Assembly (NCBI RefSeq): GCF_035784015.1
Contig: NZ_JALKOW010000002.1
Length of the DNA: 64,000 nucleotides
Origin: Comamonas sp009360615
GTDB taxonomy: Bacteria > Pseudomonadota > Gammaproteobacteria > Burkholderiales > Burkholderiaceae_C
Reading direction: 5' to 3' (one strand)
This document shows positions 24,511 through 32,317 of this stretch, one piece after another; the first letter of the stretch is position 1; every line of letters begins with the position of its first letter. The notes beneath the pieces are model-generated. The model was not told the origin of the DNA and did no database searches. It saw only the letters and a program-made list of their open reading frames with translations. A program made the position numbers and the translations under genes.

Positions 24511-24591
24511 CCAAAGGACTCCTGCTGGCCGGGGGCTGCCAGCGGCAGACCGGCCCCGCCGGGGAATTGTGACAGACCCTTTGGCAGCAGG
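24511..24591 (-). promoter_or_regulatory. Structured leader of nrdJ, possible pseudoknot
   Basis: In plus-strand coordinates CCAAAGG (24511-24517) is complementary to CCTTTGG (24578-24584), and CCTGCTG (24521-24527) to CAGCAGG (24585-24591); the two helices cross, giving pseudoknot topology or mutually exclusive folds. Between them sits a strong hairpin, GGCCGG/CCGGCC enclosing CTGCC/GGCAG (24527-24555). The element lies 86-166 bases before the nrdJ start. No cobalamin riboswitch consensus was found. Function unproven. Confidence 0.4.
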
Positions 24592-24697
24592 GGCACGCGC
24601 TGGCAGGCGGCGACGCCCGGTGACAGGGCGAGTTCCGGCTCGCGGGAGCCCGCAGCGCCGCCCCCACGAGGTCGCTGCAGGCGGCAAGGAGCCGGGC

Positions 24698-26389
24698 CTA
24701 GCGAGGGTTGGGCGTGTCGGCCCGAATCACCTCGGCCTCAAAGCGTACAGCGGCATTCACGACCGCCAAGACCGAGGCCGTGACGGGGTCCGCATGCATG
24801 CCTGCGCCAAACCGTGAGCCGGGAACCCCAGGCCAGGCGGCTTCGACGATGGCGAGAGCGCAGGCATCGGCACCGTTGCCCAGGCTGCGCTCTTCGTAGC
24901 TGTCGATGCGCAGCGGCAGGTCCAGTGCAGCAGCAGTGGCGGCAATAGGACCGTTGCCCATGCCGCGGCTTTGCCTGTTCTGCCCGTGCGCATCGCGCCA
25001 GTGCAGTTCGATGCCCTGGCCTTGCTCGCCGTCGAACAGGCGGTGTTCCCGGTAGCGCAAGGCCGGTGACCGGGCATGGGCATGCAGATAGGTGTCTTCG
25101 AACAATGACCAGATCTGCGCACTGCTCAACTCGGTTTCGCTGCTGTCGGCCCAGGTCTGGACGATGGCGCTGAACTCGATCTGCATGCGCCTTGGCATGG
25201 TGATGCCCCTGTCCTTTTGCAGCAGAAAGGCGATCCCGCCCTTGCCCGACTGGCTGTTGACGCGCACGATGCTGTCGTAGGTGCGCCCCAGGTCCTGGGG
25301 GTCTATGGGCAGATAGGGAACGCGCCAGGGAGCATCAGGCTTTTGTGCCGCAAAGCCTTTGGCAATCGCATCCTGGTGCGATCCGGAGAATGCCGTGAAC
25401 ACCAGATCGCCTACATAGGGGTGACGGGGGTGGATGGGCAGGGCCGTAGAGGCCTCGGCAATGCGGGCCACGGCAGCGATGTCGGAAAAATCGAGGCCGG
25501 GAGCAATGCCCTGGGTGTAGAGGTTCAGGGCCAGGGTCACCAGATCCACATTGCCGCTGCGCTCTCCGTTGCCAAACAGGCAGCCCTCCACACGCTGGGC
25601 GCCGGCCAGCAGAGCCTGCTCGGCGCAGGCCACGCCCGTGCCCCTGTCGTTGTGGGGGTGTACCGACAGCGTGATGTGTTCGCGTCGTGCCAGGCGCTGG
25701 TCCATCCATTCGATCTGGTCGGCAAACACATTGGCAGTGGAAACCTCCACGGTGGTCGGCAGGTTGATGATCATGGGGCGGGCGGGACCGGCATCCCAGG
25801 CGGCAATCGCGGCATTGCACACGGCCAGGGAAACGTCCAGCTCCGCCATGCAGAAGGTCTCGGGGGAGTACTGCAGCACCCATTCGGTTTCGCGGTGCTG
25901 CTCGGTCAGCGCGCGCAGATGGCGCACATGGTGCTCGACCATGGCAATGATCTGCGCGACCTCCATGCCAAAGACAATTTCGCGGAAGGCCGGGGCCACG
26001 GCGTTGTACAGGTGCACGATCACGCGGCGTGCGCCAGTCACGCTGCACACCGTGGTGGCAATCAGGTCCTCGCGCAGCTGGGAGATGACCATAGGTGTGA
26101 CGTCGTTCGGAATCAGCCGGGCGTCGATGAGGTGGCGAACGATGTCGAAGTCGGTCTGAGAAGCCGAAGGAAAGCCGATTTCGATCTCCTTGAAACCGAT
26201 GGCGACCAGTTCGTGGAACAGCCGCAGCTTGCGCTCGTGGTTCATGGGTTCGAACAGCGCCTGGTTGCCATCGCGCAGATCGGTCGACAGCCAGACAGGG
26301 GCCTGCGTCAATGTACGGGCAGGCCATTGACGGTGGGGAAGGTTCACCACGGGGAATGCGCGGTATTTGGTAGAGGGATCAGCCAGCAT
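24698..26389 (-). CDS. leuA: 2-Isopropylmalate synthase
   Basis: The 563-residue enzyme belongs to the longer LeuA type found in pseudomonads and actinobacteria. Its catalytic domain shows STDLRDGNQAL (metal and substrate loop), GFKEIEIGFPSASQTDFD and the metal ligands SVHPHNDRGTG; the C-terminal third is the leucine-sensing domain. It condenses acetyl-CoA with 2-oxoisovalerate, the first step of leucine synthesis, and is normally feedback-inhibited by leucine. ATG 26389 (CAAGG upstream, MLADPSTKYRAF as in homologues) was chosen; GTG 26419 would add ten residues and overlaps a small upstream reading frame. The gene stands alone, divergent from an AraC regulator. Confidence 0.93.
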   Translation of the reverse strand: MLADPSTKYRAFPVVNLPHRQWPARTLTQAPVWLSTDLRDGNQALFEPMNHERKLRLFHELVAIGFKEIEIGFPSASQTDFDIVRHLIDARLIPNDVTPMVISQLREDLIATTVCSVTGARRVIVHLYNAVAPAFREIVFGMEVAQIIAMVEHHVRHLRALTEQHRETEWVLQYSPETFCMAELDVSLAVCNAAIAAWDAGPARPMIINLPTTVEVSTANVFADQIEWMDQRLARREHITLSVHPHNDRGTGVACAEQALLAGAQRVEGCLFGNGERSGNVDLVTLALNLYTQGIAPGLDFSDIAAVARIAEASTALPIHPRHPYVGDLVFTAFSGSHQDAIAKGFAAQKPDAPWRVPYLPIDPQDLGRTYDSIVRVNSQSGKGGIAFLLQKDRGITMPRRMQIEFSAIVQTWADSSETELSSAQIWSLFEDTYLHAHARSPALRYREHRLFDGEQGQGIELHWRDAHGQNRQSRGMGNGPIAATAAALDLPLRIDSYEERSLGNGADACALAIVEAAWPGVPGSRFGAGMHADPVTASVLAVVNAAVRFEAEVIRADTPNPR

Positions 26390-26415
26390 AGAGACCTTGA
26401 AGTGGGTTGGAGCAA

Positions 26416-26512
26416 TCACCGGGTCTCCCTGACCGAATGGGGCTGGCTAAGGTCGGGGTCCGGGGAGACCGGGATGGGACCATGCGCAAGCGCGTGCATG
26501 CGGACCCCGACC
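26416..26512 (-). promoter_or_regulatory. leuA leader with two mutually exclusive helices and a small reading frame
   Basis: Two perfect inverted repeats interlock: GGTCGGGGTCCG (26451-26462) with CGGACCCCGACC (26501-26512), and GGTCTCCC (26422-26429) with GGGAGACC (26463-26470). They cannot both form as nested hairpins. On the mRNA the second helix covers GGGAG, the ribosome binding site for the GTG at 26419. A 27-codon reading frame (ATG 26499, stop 26416) begins inside the first stem and ends overlapping that GTG. This has the logic of an attenuator or translational switch, although the small peptide is rich in proline, not leucine. Confidence 0.5.
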
Positions 26513-26659
26513 TGAAGTCAGAGCCAGTAGGCATAGCGCAAGCGGGTGACGGTGTTTCACGGCAAGGTGTTTGATGGGGGCAGTGCGGTGACTGTATGTC
26601 GGCACAGGTATAGACTTCTATCGATAAATATTCATTCGTTGTAGAAATTTGGACATACC

Positions 26660-27475
26660 ATGGGCTTTTCCTCTCCAGAACATGGCGCTCACGCTCTGGA
26701 TCTGCAGCCAGCACAGGCTTCGTCACTGCCTGTCACGGGCGTGGAGCAGCGCTATCCACCTGGCCATGTGGTGCCGCAGCACAGCCATGCGCGCGGCCAT
26801 CTCATCTATGCCTCGGAGGGCGTGTTGCTGGTCGAGTCCCCCAGCGGCCAATGGCTGGTGCCGCCGACCACCGCGGTGTGGCTGCGTCCGGGCATGCTGC
26901 ACCGGATCACGGCGACCACGGCAGTGCGGGCCCTTGGCCTGTTCATCGACCAGTCCGGGTCGGCACGGCTGCCGGCTCAGGACTGCGTGATCCACGTCTC
27001 GCCCCTGGTTCGTGAGCTGATGGCAGCGATCGTCGGGTTGCCCCATCAGGGGCGGCATTCTGCGCGCGACCTGCTGCTGGGCGATCTGCTGATGGAGGAA
27101 TTGAGAGCACTCGCGCCGTTGCCGTATTACCTGCCATGGCCGGAAGATGCATTGATGCGACGCATTTGCGAGGGCGTGCTGCATGCACCGGCACATCGCG
27201 TCACGGCGCAAGCCTTGGCCCGGCAGCACGCGCTGACCCCCAAGACGCTGCACCGCCGCTTTCTGCGAAGCACGGGGATGAGCTGGGGCCGCTGGTATCA
27301 GCAGCTGCGGCTGATGACGTCGATTCCCGCGCTGCTTCGGGGCGTGCCCATCACCGCCGTGGCGCTGGAAAGCGGCTATGAAAGCCATAGCGCCTATACG
27401 GCCGCTTTCCGCAAGCAGTTCGGCCGCCCGCCGTCGGCATTTGCGGCAGCGGCAGGGGGGGCAACGCTGCGCTAG
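26660..27475 (+). CDS. AraC-family transcriptional regulator
   Basis: The 271-residue protein has an N-terminal cupin-like sensor (RYPPGHVVPQHSHARGHLIY, then WLVPPTTAVWLRPGMLHRIT) and a C-terminal AraC DNA-binding domain with two HTH units (TAQALARQHALTPKTLHRRF; ITAVALESGYESHSAYTAAF). The histidine-rich cupin strand is typical of a group often regulating exporters or metabolic genes next to them. It is divergent from leuA with a shared region of about 150 bp, but a direct role in leucine control is only a positional guess. No clear ribosome binding site precedes ATG 26660. Confidence 0.85.
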   Translation: MGFSSPEHGAHALDLQPAQASSLPVTGVEQRYPPGHVVPQHSHARGHLIYASEGVLLVESPSGQWLVPPTTAVWLRPGMLHRITATTAVRALGLFIDQSGSARLPAQDCVIHVSPLVRELMAAIVGLPHQGRHSARDLLLGDLLMEELRALAPLPYYLPWPEDALMRRICEGVLHAPAHRVTAQALARQHALTPKTLHRRFLRSTGMSWGRWYQQLRLMTSIPALLRGVPITAVALESGYESHSAYTAAFRKQFGRPPSAFAAAAGGATLR

Positions 27476-27540
27476 CCAGTCCGGCTGCATCCCGGTCCCC
27501 ATCCTCCGGAGCCGGTTGCTGCCTTGCCGGCATCCTTCTC

Positions 27541-27584
27541 AAGAAAATGGCTTCCGGCGCTTTTCCTCCAGCGCTGGAAGCCAT
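27541..27584 (-). terminator. Rho-independent terminator of argA
   Basis: On the minus strand ATGGCTTCC pairs with GGAAGCCAT (27547-27555 with 27576-27584), extended by an inner GCGC/GCGC pairing, and is followed by TTTTCTT. It lies 20 bp beyond the argA stop. Confidence 0.85.
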
Positions 27585-27603
27585 GGTCGATGAACGAGGC
27601 CGA

Positions 27604-28950
27604 TCAGAGCTTCTTGACCAGGACCTGGCTCTTGCGACCCCAGTTGTACTTGGCCTTGCGGGCTTCCGGCAGCCATTCGGGCTCCACGGGCTGAAAGCCG
27701 CGCTTGATGAACCAGTGCATGGTTCGTGTGGTCAGCACAAACATGGTTTCGCAACCCAGGGCGCGCGCGCGCTGTTCGATGCGTTTGAGCAGCTTTTCGC
27801 CGTCGCCCGTGCCCTGACTCTTGGGAGAGACGGTGACGGCGGCCATTTCGGCGGTCTTCGCCTCCAGGTAGGGGTGCAGGGCGGCGCAGCCGAAGATCAC
27901 GCCATCGTGTTCGATCACGGTGTAACTGGCGATATCGCGTTCGATCTCGGTACGGTCGCGCTTGACCAGCGTGCCGTCGCGCTCGAAGGGTTCGATCAGC
28001 TGGATGATGCCGCCCACATCGTCGATCGTGGCCTCACGCAGTTCTTCGAGCTTTTCGTCGATGACCATGGTGCCGATGCCGTCGTGCACATAGATCTCCA
28101 GCAGCAGCGCACCGTCGGTCGAGAAGGGCAGGATATGGCTGCGCTCCACGCCATGCTCGCAGGCTCGTACGCAGTGCTGCAGATAAAAGCCCACATCGGT
28201 CGGCTGCTGTGCAGGAGGGAGCTGGGCCAGCAGGCGGCGCGCGGCGTCCAGCGGCAGCTCGGTATCGATGGGATTGTTCTCGTCGGCCGGGCCGCTGGGG
28301 TCCATGCGCACGCCGGGCACTTCGGTCAGGAACAGCAGCTTGTCGGCCTTGAGTTCGATGGCCACGCGGGTGGCCACTTCTTCCATGCTGAGGTTGAAGG
28401 CCTCGCCCGTGGGCGAGAAGCCGAAGGGCGAGACCAGCACCATGGCTTCGGAGTCCAGCGCGCTGCGAATGCCTTCCACATCGACCTTGCGAACCAGACC
28501 GGAATGCATGAAATCCACGCCGTCGACGATGCCCACGGGACGGGCGGTGAGGAAGTTGCCCGAAATCACGCGCACGCGTGCACCCGCCATCGGCGTGTTG
28601 GGCAGTCCCTGGCTGAAGGCGGCCTCGATCTCGTAGCGCAGCTGGCCGGCGGCTTCCTGGGCACAGTCCAGCGCAATGGAGTCGGTGACACGCATGCCGT
28701 TGTAATAACGCGGCTCCTGGCCCTTGAGGCGCAACTGCTCGTTGACCTGGGGACGAAAGCCGTGCACCAGCACGATCTTGACGCCCATGGCCTGGATCAT
28801 GGCCAGGTCCTGGACGATGGAGCTGAGCTTGCCCGCATCGATGGCTTCACCGGTCAGACCCACCACAAAGGTCTGGTGTCGGAACTTGTGGATATAGGGA
28901 GCCACGGACCGGAACCAGGGAACAAAGGTGAAATTGAAGACGGTGGACAT
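27604..28950 (-). CDS. argA: N-acetylglutamate synthase
   Basis: The 448-residue protein combines an amino-acid-kinase-like domain (VGLTGEAIDAG, IVLVHGFRPQVNEQL, MVLVSPFGFSPTGEAFNL) with a C-terminal GNAT acetyltransferase domain (AAVTVSPKSQGTGDGEKLL, then WFIKRGFQPVEPEWLPEARK). This is the classical two-domain ArgA that acetylates glutamate, the first step of arginine synthesis, and is inhibited by arginine through the kinase-like domain. ATG 28950 starts the conserved MSTVFNFTFVPWFR; an in-frame upstream ATG at 29004 would place the start inside a strong hairpin and is less likely. A terminator-like hairpin lies 28 bases before the start. Confidence 0.93.
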   Translation of the reverse strand: MSTVFNFTFVPWFRSVAPYIHKFRHQTFVVGLTGEAIDAGKLSSIVQDLAMIQAMGVKIVLVHGFRPQVNEQLRLKGQEPRYYNGMRVTDSIALDCAQEAAGQLRYEIEAAFSQGLPNTPMAGARVRVISGNFLTARPVGIVDGVDFMHSGLVRKVDVEGIRSALDSEAMVLVSPFGFSPTGEAFNLSMEEVATRVAIELKADKLLFLTEVPGVRMDPSGPADENNPIDTELPLDAARRLLAQLPPAQQPTDVGFYLQHCVRACEHGVERSHILPFSTDGALLLEIYVHDGIGTMVIDEKLEELREATIDDVGGIIQLIEPFERDGTLVKRDRTEIERDIASYTVIEHDGVIFGCAALHPYLEAKTAEMAAVTVSPKSQGTGDGEKLLKRIEQRARALGCETMFVLTTRTMHWFIKRGFQPVEPEWLPEARKAKYNWGRKSQVLVKKL

Positions 28951-28978
28951 GGCAGTGCGCGAAAACCTCGAAAGCGGG

Positions 28979-29012
28979 AAAAAAAGGCCTGCGTTGGGGA
29001 TCACGCAGGCCT
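28979..29012 (-). terminator. Terminator-like hairpin in the argA leader
   Basis: AGGCCTGCGT (28985-28994) and ACGCAGGCCT (29003-29012) form a perfect 10-bp stem with an 8-base loop, and the minus strand continues with seven T residues. This is a complete intrinsic terminator ending 28 bases before the argA start. It may end transcripts from the SRPBCC gene about 240 bp upstream, or act as an attenuator for argA. Confidence 0.75.
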
Positions 29013-29253
29013 GCGGCGCAAAGTGTAGCGTTTACTAGCGTGCCTGGGCTCATTGCCGCCGGGTTTTATGCGCGCTGATCGCACAGTTTGTGGCTTTTTT
29101 GACGGGATGTTTTCAAAAAATGAGGACCGCAGCCGGACAGCGCCTTGCGCAGCCAAGCCGAAAGCCCAGCGAGGACGCTTCGGGCATGGCCTTGCTGGCA
29201 GGATGGGGCGGGCGCAGATGCCTACGGGCATCGCTCCGGTGGGCGCTGGAGCG

Positions 29254-29712
29254 CTAGTTCCAGTTGTCGATCTTGGTGTCGTCGGGCGAGGGGCTGCCCT
29301 TGCCGGTCTCGGCAAACGCTTTGAGACTGAGCAGGAAGACGGCCCATTTCATGCTGCAATGCGCGGTGAACTCCACGGTTTCGCTCCAGTTCCTGTGGCC
29401 GAACACGAGAATGGTGTACCCATCCTGCGTGCTCAGCTCGAACGTTGCCTCTGTTCCTGTCCATTCTTCGGGCCCGTGCGTGAAGCGCCAGCGCACACGG
29501 TGTTCCGCCTCCGGCCCGACGAGATCGAAGCCTATCTGCCCGAGCACCTCACCGGCCTGGTTCGTGAAGCGCGCCCTGATCGCGTCTTCGGACCCGGCAT
29601 CGGCGCTCGTCTCCCGGCTCCACCAGCCGGCGATGCCCGCAGCGGTCGAGATCGCCTGCATCACATCGCCGACAGGCGCTCGGATGCCAATCCTATGAAC
29701 GATGTCCACCAT
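29254..29712 (-). CDS. SRPBCC (AHSA1-like) ligand-binding domain protein
   Basis: The 152-residue protein shows the START/Bet v1-like pattern of AHSA1-type proteins: HRIGIRAPVGDVMQAISTAAGIAGWW at the N-terminus (seen in parts), a WRFTHGPEEWTGTEATFEL centre and the closing KWAVFLLSLKAFAETGKG helix. Such small proteins bind hydrophobic ligands in a central cavity; substrate and role are unknown. It follows the methyltransferase gene by 112 bp on the same strand and may be co-transcribed. The 240-bp region after it up to the hairpin at 29012 contains no gene I can support. Confidence 0.85.
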   Translation of the reverse strand: MVDIVHRIGIRAPVGDVMQAISTAAGIAGWWSRETSADAGSEDAIRARFTNQAGEVLGQIGFDLVGPEAEHRVRWRFTHGPEEWTGTEATFELSTQDGYTILVFGHRNWSETVEFTAHCSMKWAVFLLSLKAFAETGKGSPSPDDTKIDNWN

Positions 29713-29824
29713 GGCCCCGGTCTCCTTGTGGAATCAGAAGTCTCAACGATACCGACAGATCGGCATCAGCCAGGCAGCAGTTACCCTCGGAACGGCAGGC
29801 ACAGCAGGCTGCGGCAGCGCGGGC

Positions 29825-30382
29825 TCAGGGGCGTGAGAACACCTCCACCCTGGCCGGTGGCAGATTGCCCCACACGGTTTCGCGGTCGATGCGCTTCAGG
29901 CCGGCGTTCTGCCAGGCGGACGCTCCAAACAGCGAATAGGTGAACTGGATCACGCGGCCATCGCAGGTCAGCGAGCGGGCCCAGGTGTCGGTGATCCTGT
30001 GTACCGCCTGATGGGGCAGGGAACGCAGTGGCAGGCCGGAGACAACGGTCTTGACCGCCGAGCGTCCGAGAATCGACGGCCAGTCACCGGCATCGGCATG
30101 AAAAACGCTGATCTGCGGGAATCGCTCGGACAGGTAGCTGGCGAACGAGGAGGACTTTTCAATGATCACCAGCCTGCCGGGAGCGATGCCGCTGCGCAGC
30201 AGTGACTCCGTGATGACACCCGTTCCTGCACCCAGCTCCACCACCAGGCCCTCGTCCGCGTCCCCCACCAGAGAGGCCATGGTGTTGCCCAGTCGCTCTG
30301 AACTGGGGCACAGGGCTCCGATCTCGCGGGGCGACCGGATCACTTCGTTCAGCAGCATGAAGTTGCATGATCTGTTTTTCAT
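29825..30382 (-). CDS. SAM-dependent methyltransferase, phospholipid N-methyltransferase-like
   Basis: The 185-residue protein has the class I SAM-binding motif VVELGAGTGVITESLL near residue 47, an acidic residue ending strand 2 (LVIIEKSSSF) and the LPLRSLP segment. The N-terminal FMLLNEVIRSPREIGALCPSS matches the rRNA-dimethylase-like PmtA group, which methylates phosphatidylethanolamine. At 185 residues it is close to that family. AGGGAG precedes the ATG. It lies 45 bp after the PAP2 gene, so the pair probably works on membrane lipids. The exact lipid substrate is inferred from family resemblance. Confidence 0.75.
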   Translation of the reverse strand: MKNRSCNFMLLNEVIRSPREIGALCPSSERLGNTMASLVGDADEGLVVELGAGTGVITESLLRSGIAPGRLVIIEKSSSFASYLSERFPQISVFHADAGDWPSILGRSAVKTVVSGLPLRSLPHQAVHRITDTWARSLTCDGRVIQFTYSLFGASAWQNAGLKRIDRETVWGNLPPARVEVFSRP

Positions 30383-30427
30383 TCAGAGCTCTCCCTGTTC
30401 TGGCCCATTGTGCGGATGAGTTGGAAT

Positions 30428-31321
30428 TCACTGCTGCAGGAGATATTGAATGCGCCTCGTTAGATAGATGGAAATAACGGTAACAACGCCGCTGCCGAGC
30501 ATGTCCACCAGATAGTGCCCGCCGTTGATGGGAGTGGAGATCAGCATCAGGACGTTCAATGCAAGCACCCCGCGAAAAAGCCCGAGCTGACGGTAGGCGT
30601 GGATGAGCAGCAAGGCGATGGTCGTGTGATAGGAGGGGAAGGTAACAATGCCTTTCAGATCCCCGAATGCGAACTCGCGCAGGCTTTCATCCCTGAGTGC
30701 CATGAAGTGAGGAAGGTGCACGGCGTTCTCCAGACCGATGGAGTGAAAGAAAAGAGTGCCTCCCGCAGGCAGCAGGCCCGAAAGCAAGGCTGTCAGCATC
30801 AGGGCGATGGAGGACGCCCACCACAGCTCCTCGTTTCTGTCGCTTCTGCCGCTGTGCGAGAGATAGATGATGGAGAAAAAGACTTGCAGCAGCCCGCTGT
30901 AATAGGCCAGGGTGAGCAGGGCTCTGAGAAGCGGGTGTTGCTGGACGAAGTCATAGAAGGCGCGCCAGTTGAAGCCCAGGGCCTGATCCAGTCTGGTGAA
31001 CCGGGCATCGAGCAGGGGCAGGTTCAGGCTTGCGAAGAGATAGGTCAGTATCGCCCCGATCAGTGCCGTCACGATCCACAGGGCCGCGTAGAAAGACATC
31101 TCGGATAACGCCAGGCTGCGCCCCGAAGATCCGTAGATCCAGCTGATGCCCAGAAGAACCAATGTGGTCCAGAACACCGGCTCGGTGCCGGAAAAGACCA
31201 GCGGATGGACGCGCAGCCATAAGGCTTCTGCCAGCGCCAGGGCCGCCAGGAAGACAACGGGCGCGAGTTTCCGGGGACTGATCCGCTGCCGGTCACTGAT
31301 GGTTCCCTGCATCAAGTTCAT
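30428..31321 (-). CDS. PAP2-superfamily integral membrane phosphatase or phosphotransferase
   Basis: The 297-residue protein has about six membrane helices and PAP2 motifs: FPSYHTTIALLL (motif 2 with catalytic histidine) and TPINGGHYLVDMLGSGV (motif 3, with H and D). The arrangement resembles the inositolphosphotransferase/Aur1-like branch more than PgpB. It would act on phosphate esters of lipids at the outer face of the inner membrane. ATG 31321 has GGGGAG six bases upstream, better than ATG 31345. It is the first gene of a unit continuing into the methyltransferase. Confidence 0.8.
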   Translation of the reverse strand: MNLMQGTISDRQRISPRKLAPVVFLAALALAEALWLRVHPLVFSGTEPVFWTTLVLLGISWIYGSSGRSLALSEMSFYAALWIVTALIGAILTYLFASLNLPLLDARFTRLDQALGFNWRAFYDFVQQHPLLRALLTLAYYSGLLQVFFSIIYLSHSGRSDRNEELWWASSIALMLTALLSGLLPAGGTLFFHSIGLENAVHLPHFMALRDESLREFAFGDLKGIVTFPSYHTTIALLLIHAYRQLGLFRGVLALNVLMLISTPINGGHYLVDMLGSGVVTVISIYLTRRIQYLLQQ

Positions 31322-31378
31322 CGCAAACTCCCCGGTTTGAACCATTCGGCCAAGGTTTGTCGAGGGGCGCGCGGCGCC

Positions 31379-32290
31379 CTAGGCGCTGCCCGCGATCATG
31401 GGCAGCACCATGCGCAGCAGTCTGATGATGGCCGGGCCCAGCACCACCATCACGATGGCGGGAAAGATGCACGTCACCAGTGGCAGCAGCATCTTGGTGG
31501 GGATCTTGGCGGCAAGCTCCTCGGCGCGCATCTGACGCTTGTGGCGCAGATCGTCGGAGAACACGCGGATGGAGTCGCCGATGCTGGTGCCGAAGCGGTC
31601 CGCCTGCGTCAGCATGGCAGTGAAGGCGTGAATCTCGTCCACTCCGGTGCGGGCGGCCAGGTTGCGCAAAGACTTCTCGCGGGTGCTGCCTGCACGCATC
31701 TCCAGATTGGTCCAGTGAAGCTCCTGGGCCAGGGCTTCGCTCTTGATGCGGATCTCGGTCGTCACCTTGCCCAGGGCCGCATCCAGCCCCATTCCGGCTT
31801 CCACGCAGACCAGCATGAGGTCCGCGGCATCGGGGAAGTTCTCGAAGATCTCGCGTTTGCGGCGCGCAGCCATCCAGCGCAACACCAGATTGGGCACATA
31901 GCAGGCCGCAAGACCGGTGACCAGAGGGTAGAGCAGGAGCTGCAGATTGTCTGTCGTACCCTGTGCCAGCAGCAGCGAATAGACCAGGAACATCATCACC
32001 AGGGGCAGAAGCGTCTTCGTGCCGAAATACAGCAAGGGCGCGTTCTCATGGCGAATGCCTGCATTCAGAAAGCGCAGGCGCAGCGGGCTGGCGTCATTGT
32101 CTGCGGTGGGAGAGGACAGCTGCGCGAACGGTCCCACCAGCTTGACGGCCGTTTCTGTCCAGCCGCCGGACAGAGGGGCCGGGCTGAGCTCTTGCAGGCG
32201 CTGTTCGGTGACCGTGGGCGTCACCCAGAAGAACAAGGCCCCTGCAGCCAGCATGACGGCAAGAAAAGTGAGCAGGGCGACGATTAACAT
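31379..32290 (-). CDS. tadC: Tad pilus inner-membrane platform protein TadC
   Basis: The 303-residue protein has an N-terminal helix, a T2SSF (GspF-like) domain (FPDAADLMLVCVEAGMGLDA; TQADRFGTSIGDSIRVFSDD) and hydrophobic helices at the C-terminus (FPAIVMVVLGPAIIRLLRM). It pairs with TadB to form the membrane platform driven by the TadA ATPase. ATG 32290 follows AAGGAG at six bases; an upstream ATG at 32317 overlaps tadB control space and is less likely. It is the last gene of the pilus cluster. The usual next genes (TadD-like TPR proteins) are absent. Confidence 0.92.
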   Translation of the reverse strand: MLIVALLTFLAVMLAAGALFFWVTPTVTEQRLQELSPAPLSGGWTETAVKLVGPFAQLSSPTADNDASPLRLRFLNAGIRHENAPLLYFGTKTLLPLVMMFLVYSLLLAQGTTDNLQLLLYPLVTGLAACYVPNLVLRWMAARRKREIFENFPDAADLMLVCVEAGMGLDAALGKVTTEIRIKSEALAQELHWTNLEMRAGSTREKSLRNLAARTGVDEIHAFTAMLTQADRFGTSIGDSIRVFSDDLRHKRQMRAEELAAKIPTKMLLPLVTCIFPAIVMVVLGPAIIRLLRMVLPMIAGSA

Positions 32291-32317
32291 GGCGGACTCC
32301 TTGAAGTTCGTGTGCAC

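Noticed and set aside
24426..24697. Cobalamin riboswitch before nrdJ
   Set aside because: Part of a B12-box-like sequence is present, but the GCCACTG element, the CCCCCGCAACTGT block at proper distance and the peripheral helices are absent.
25217..26515. 432-codon plus-strand frame opposite leuA
   Set aside because: leuA motifs on the minus strand are unambiguous; the plus frame has no recognisable domain.
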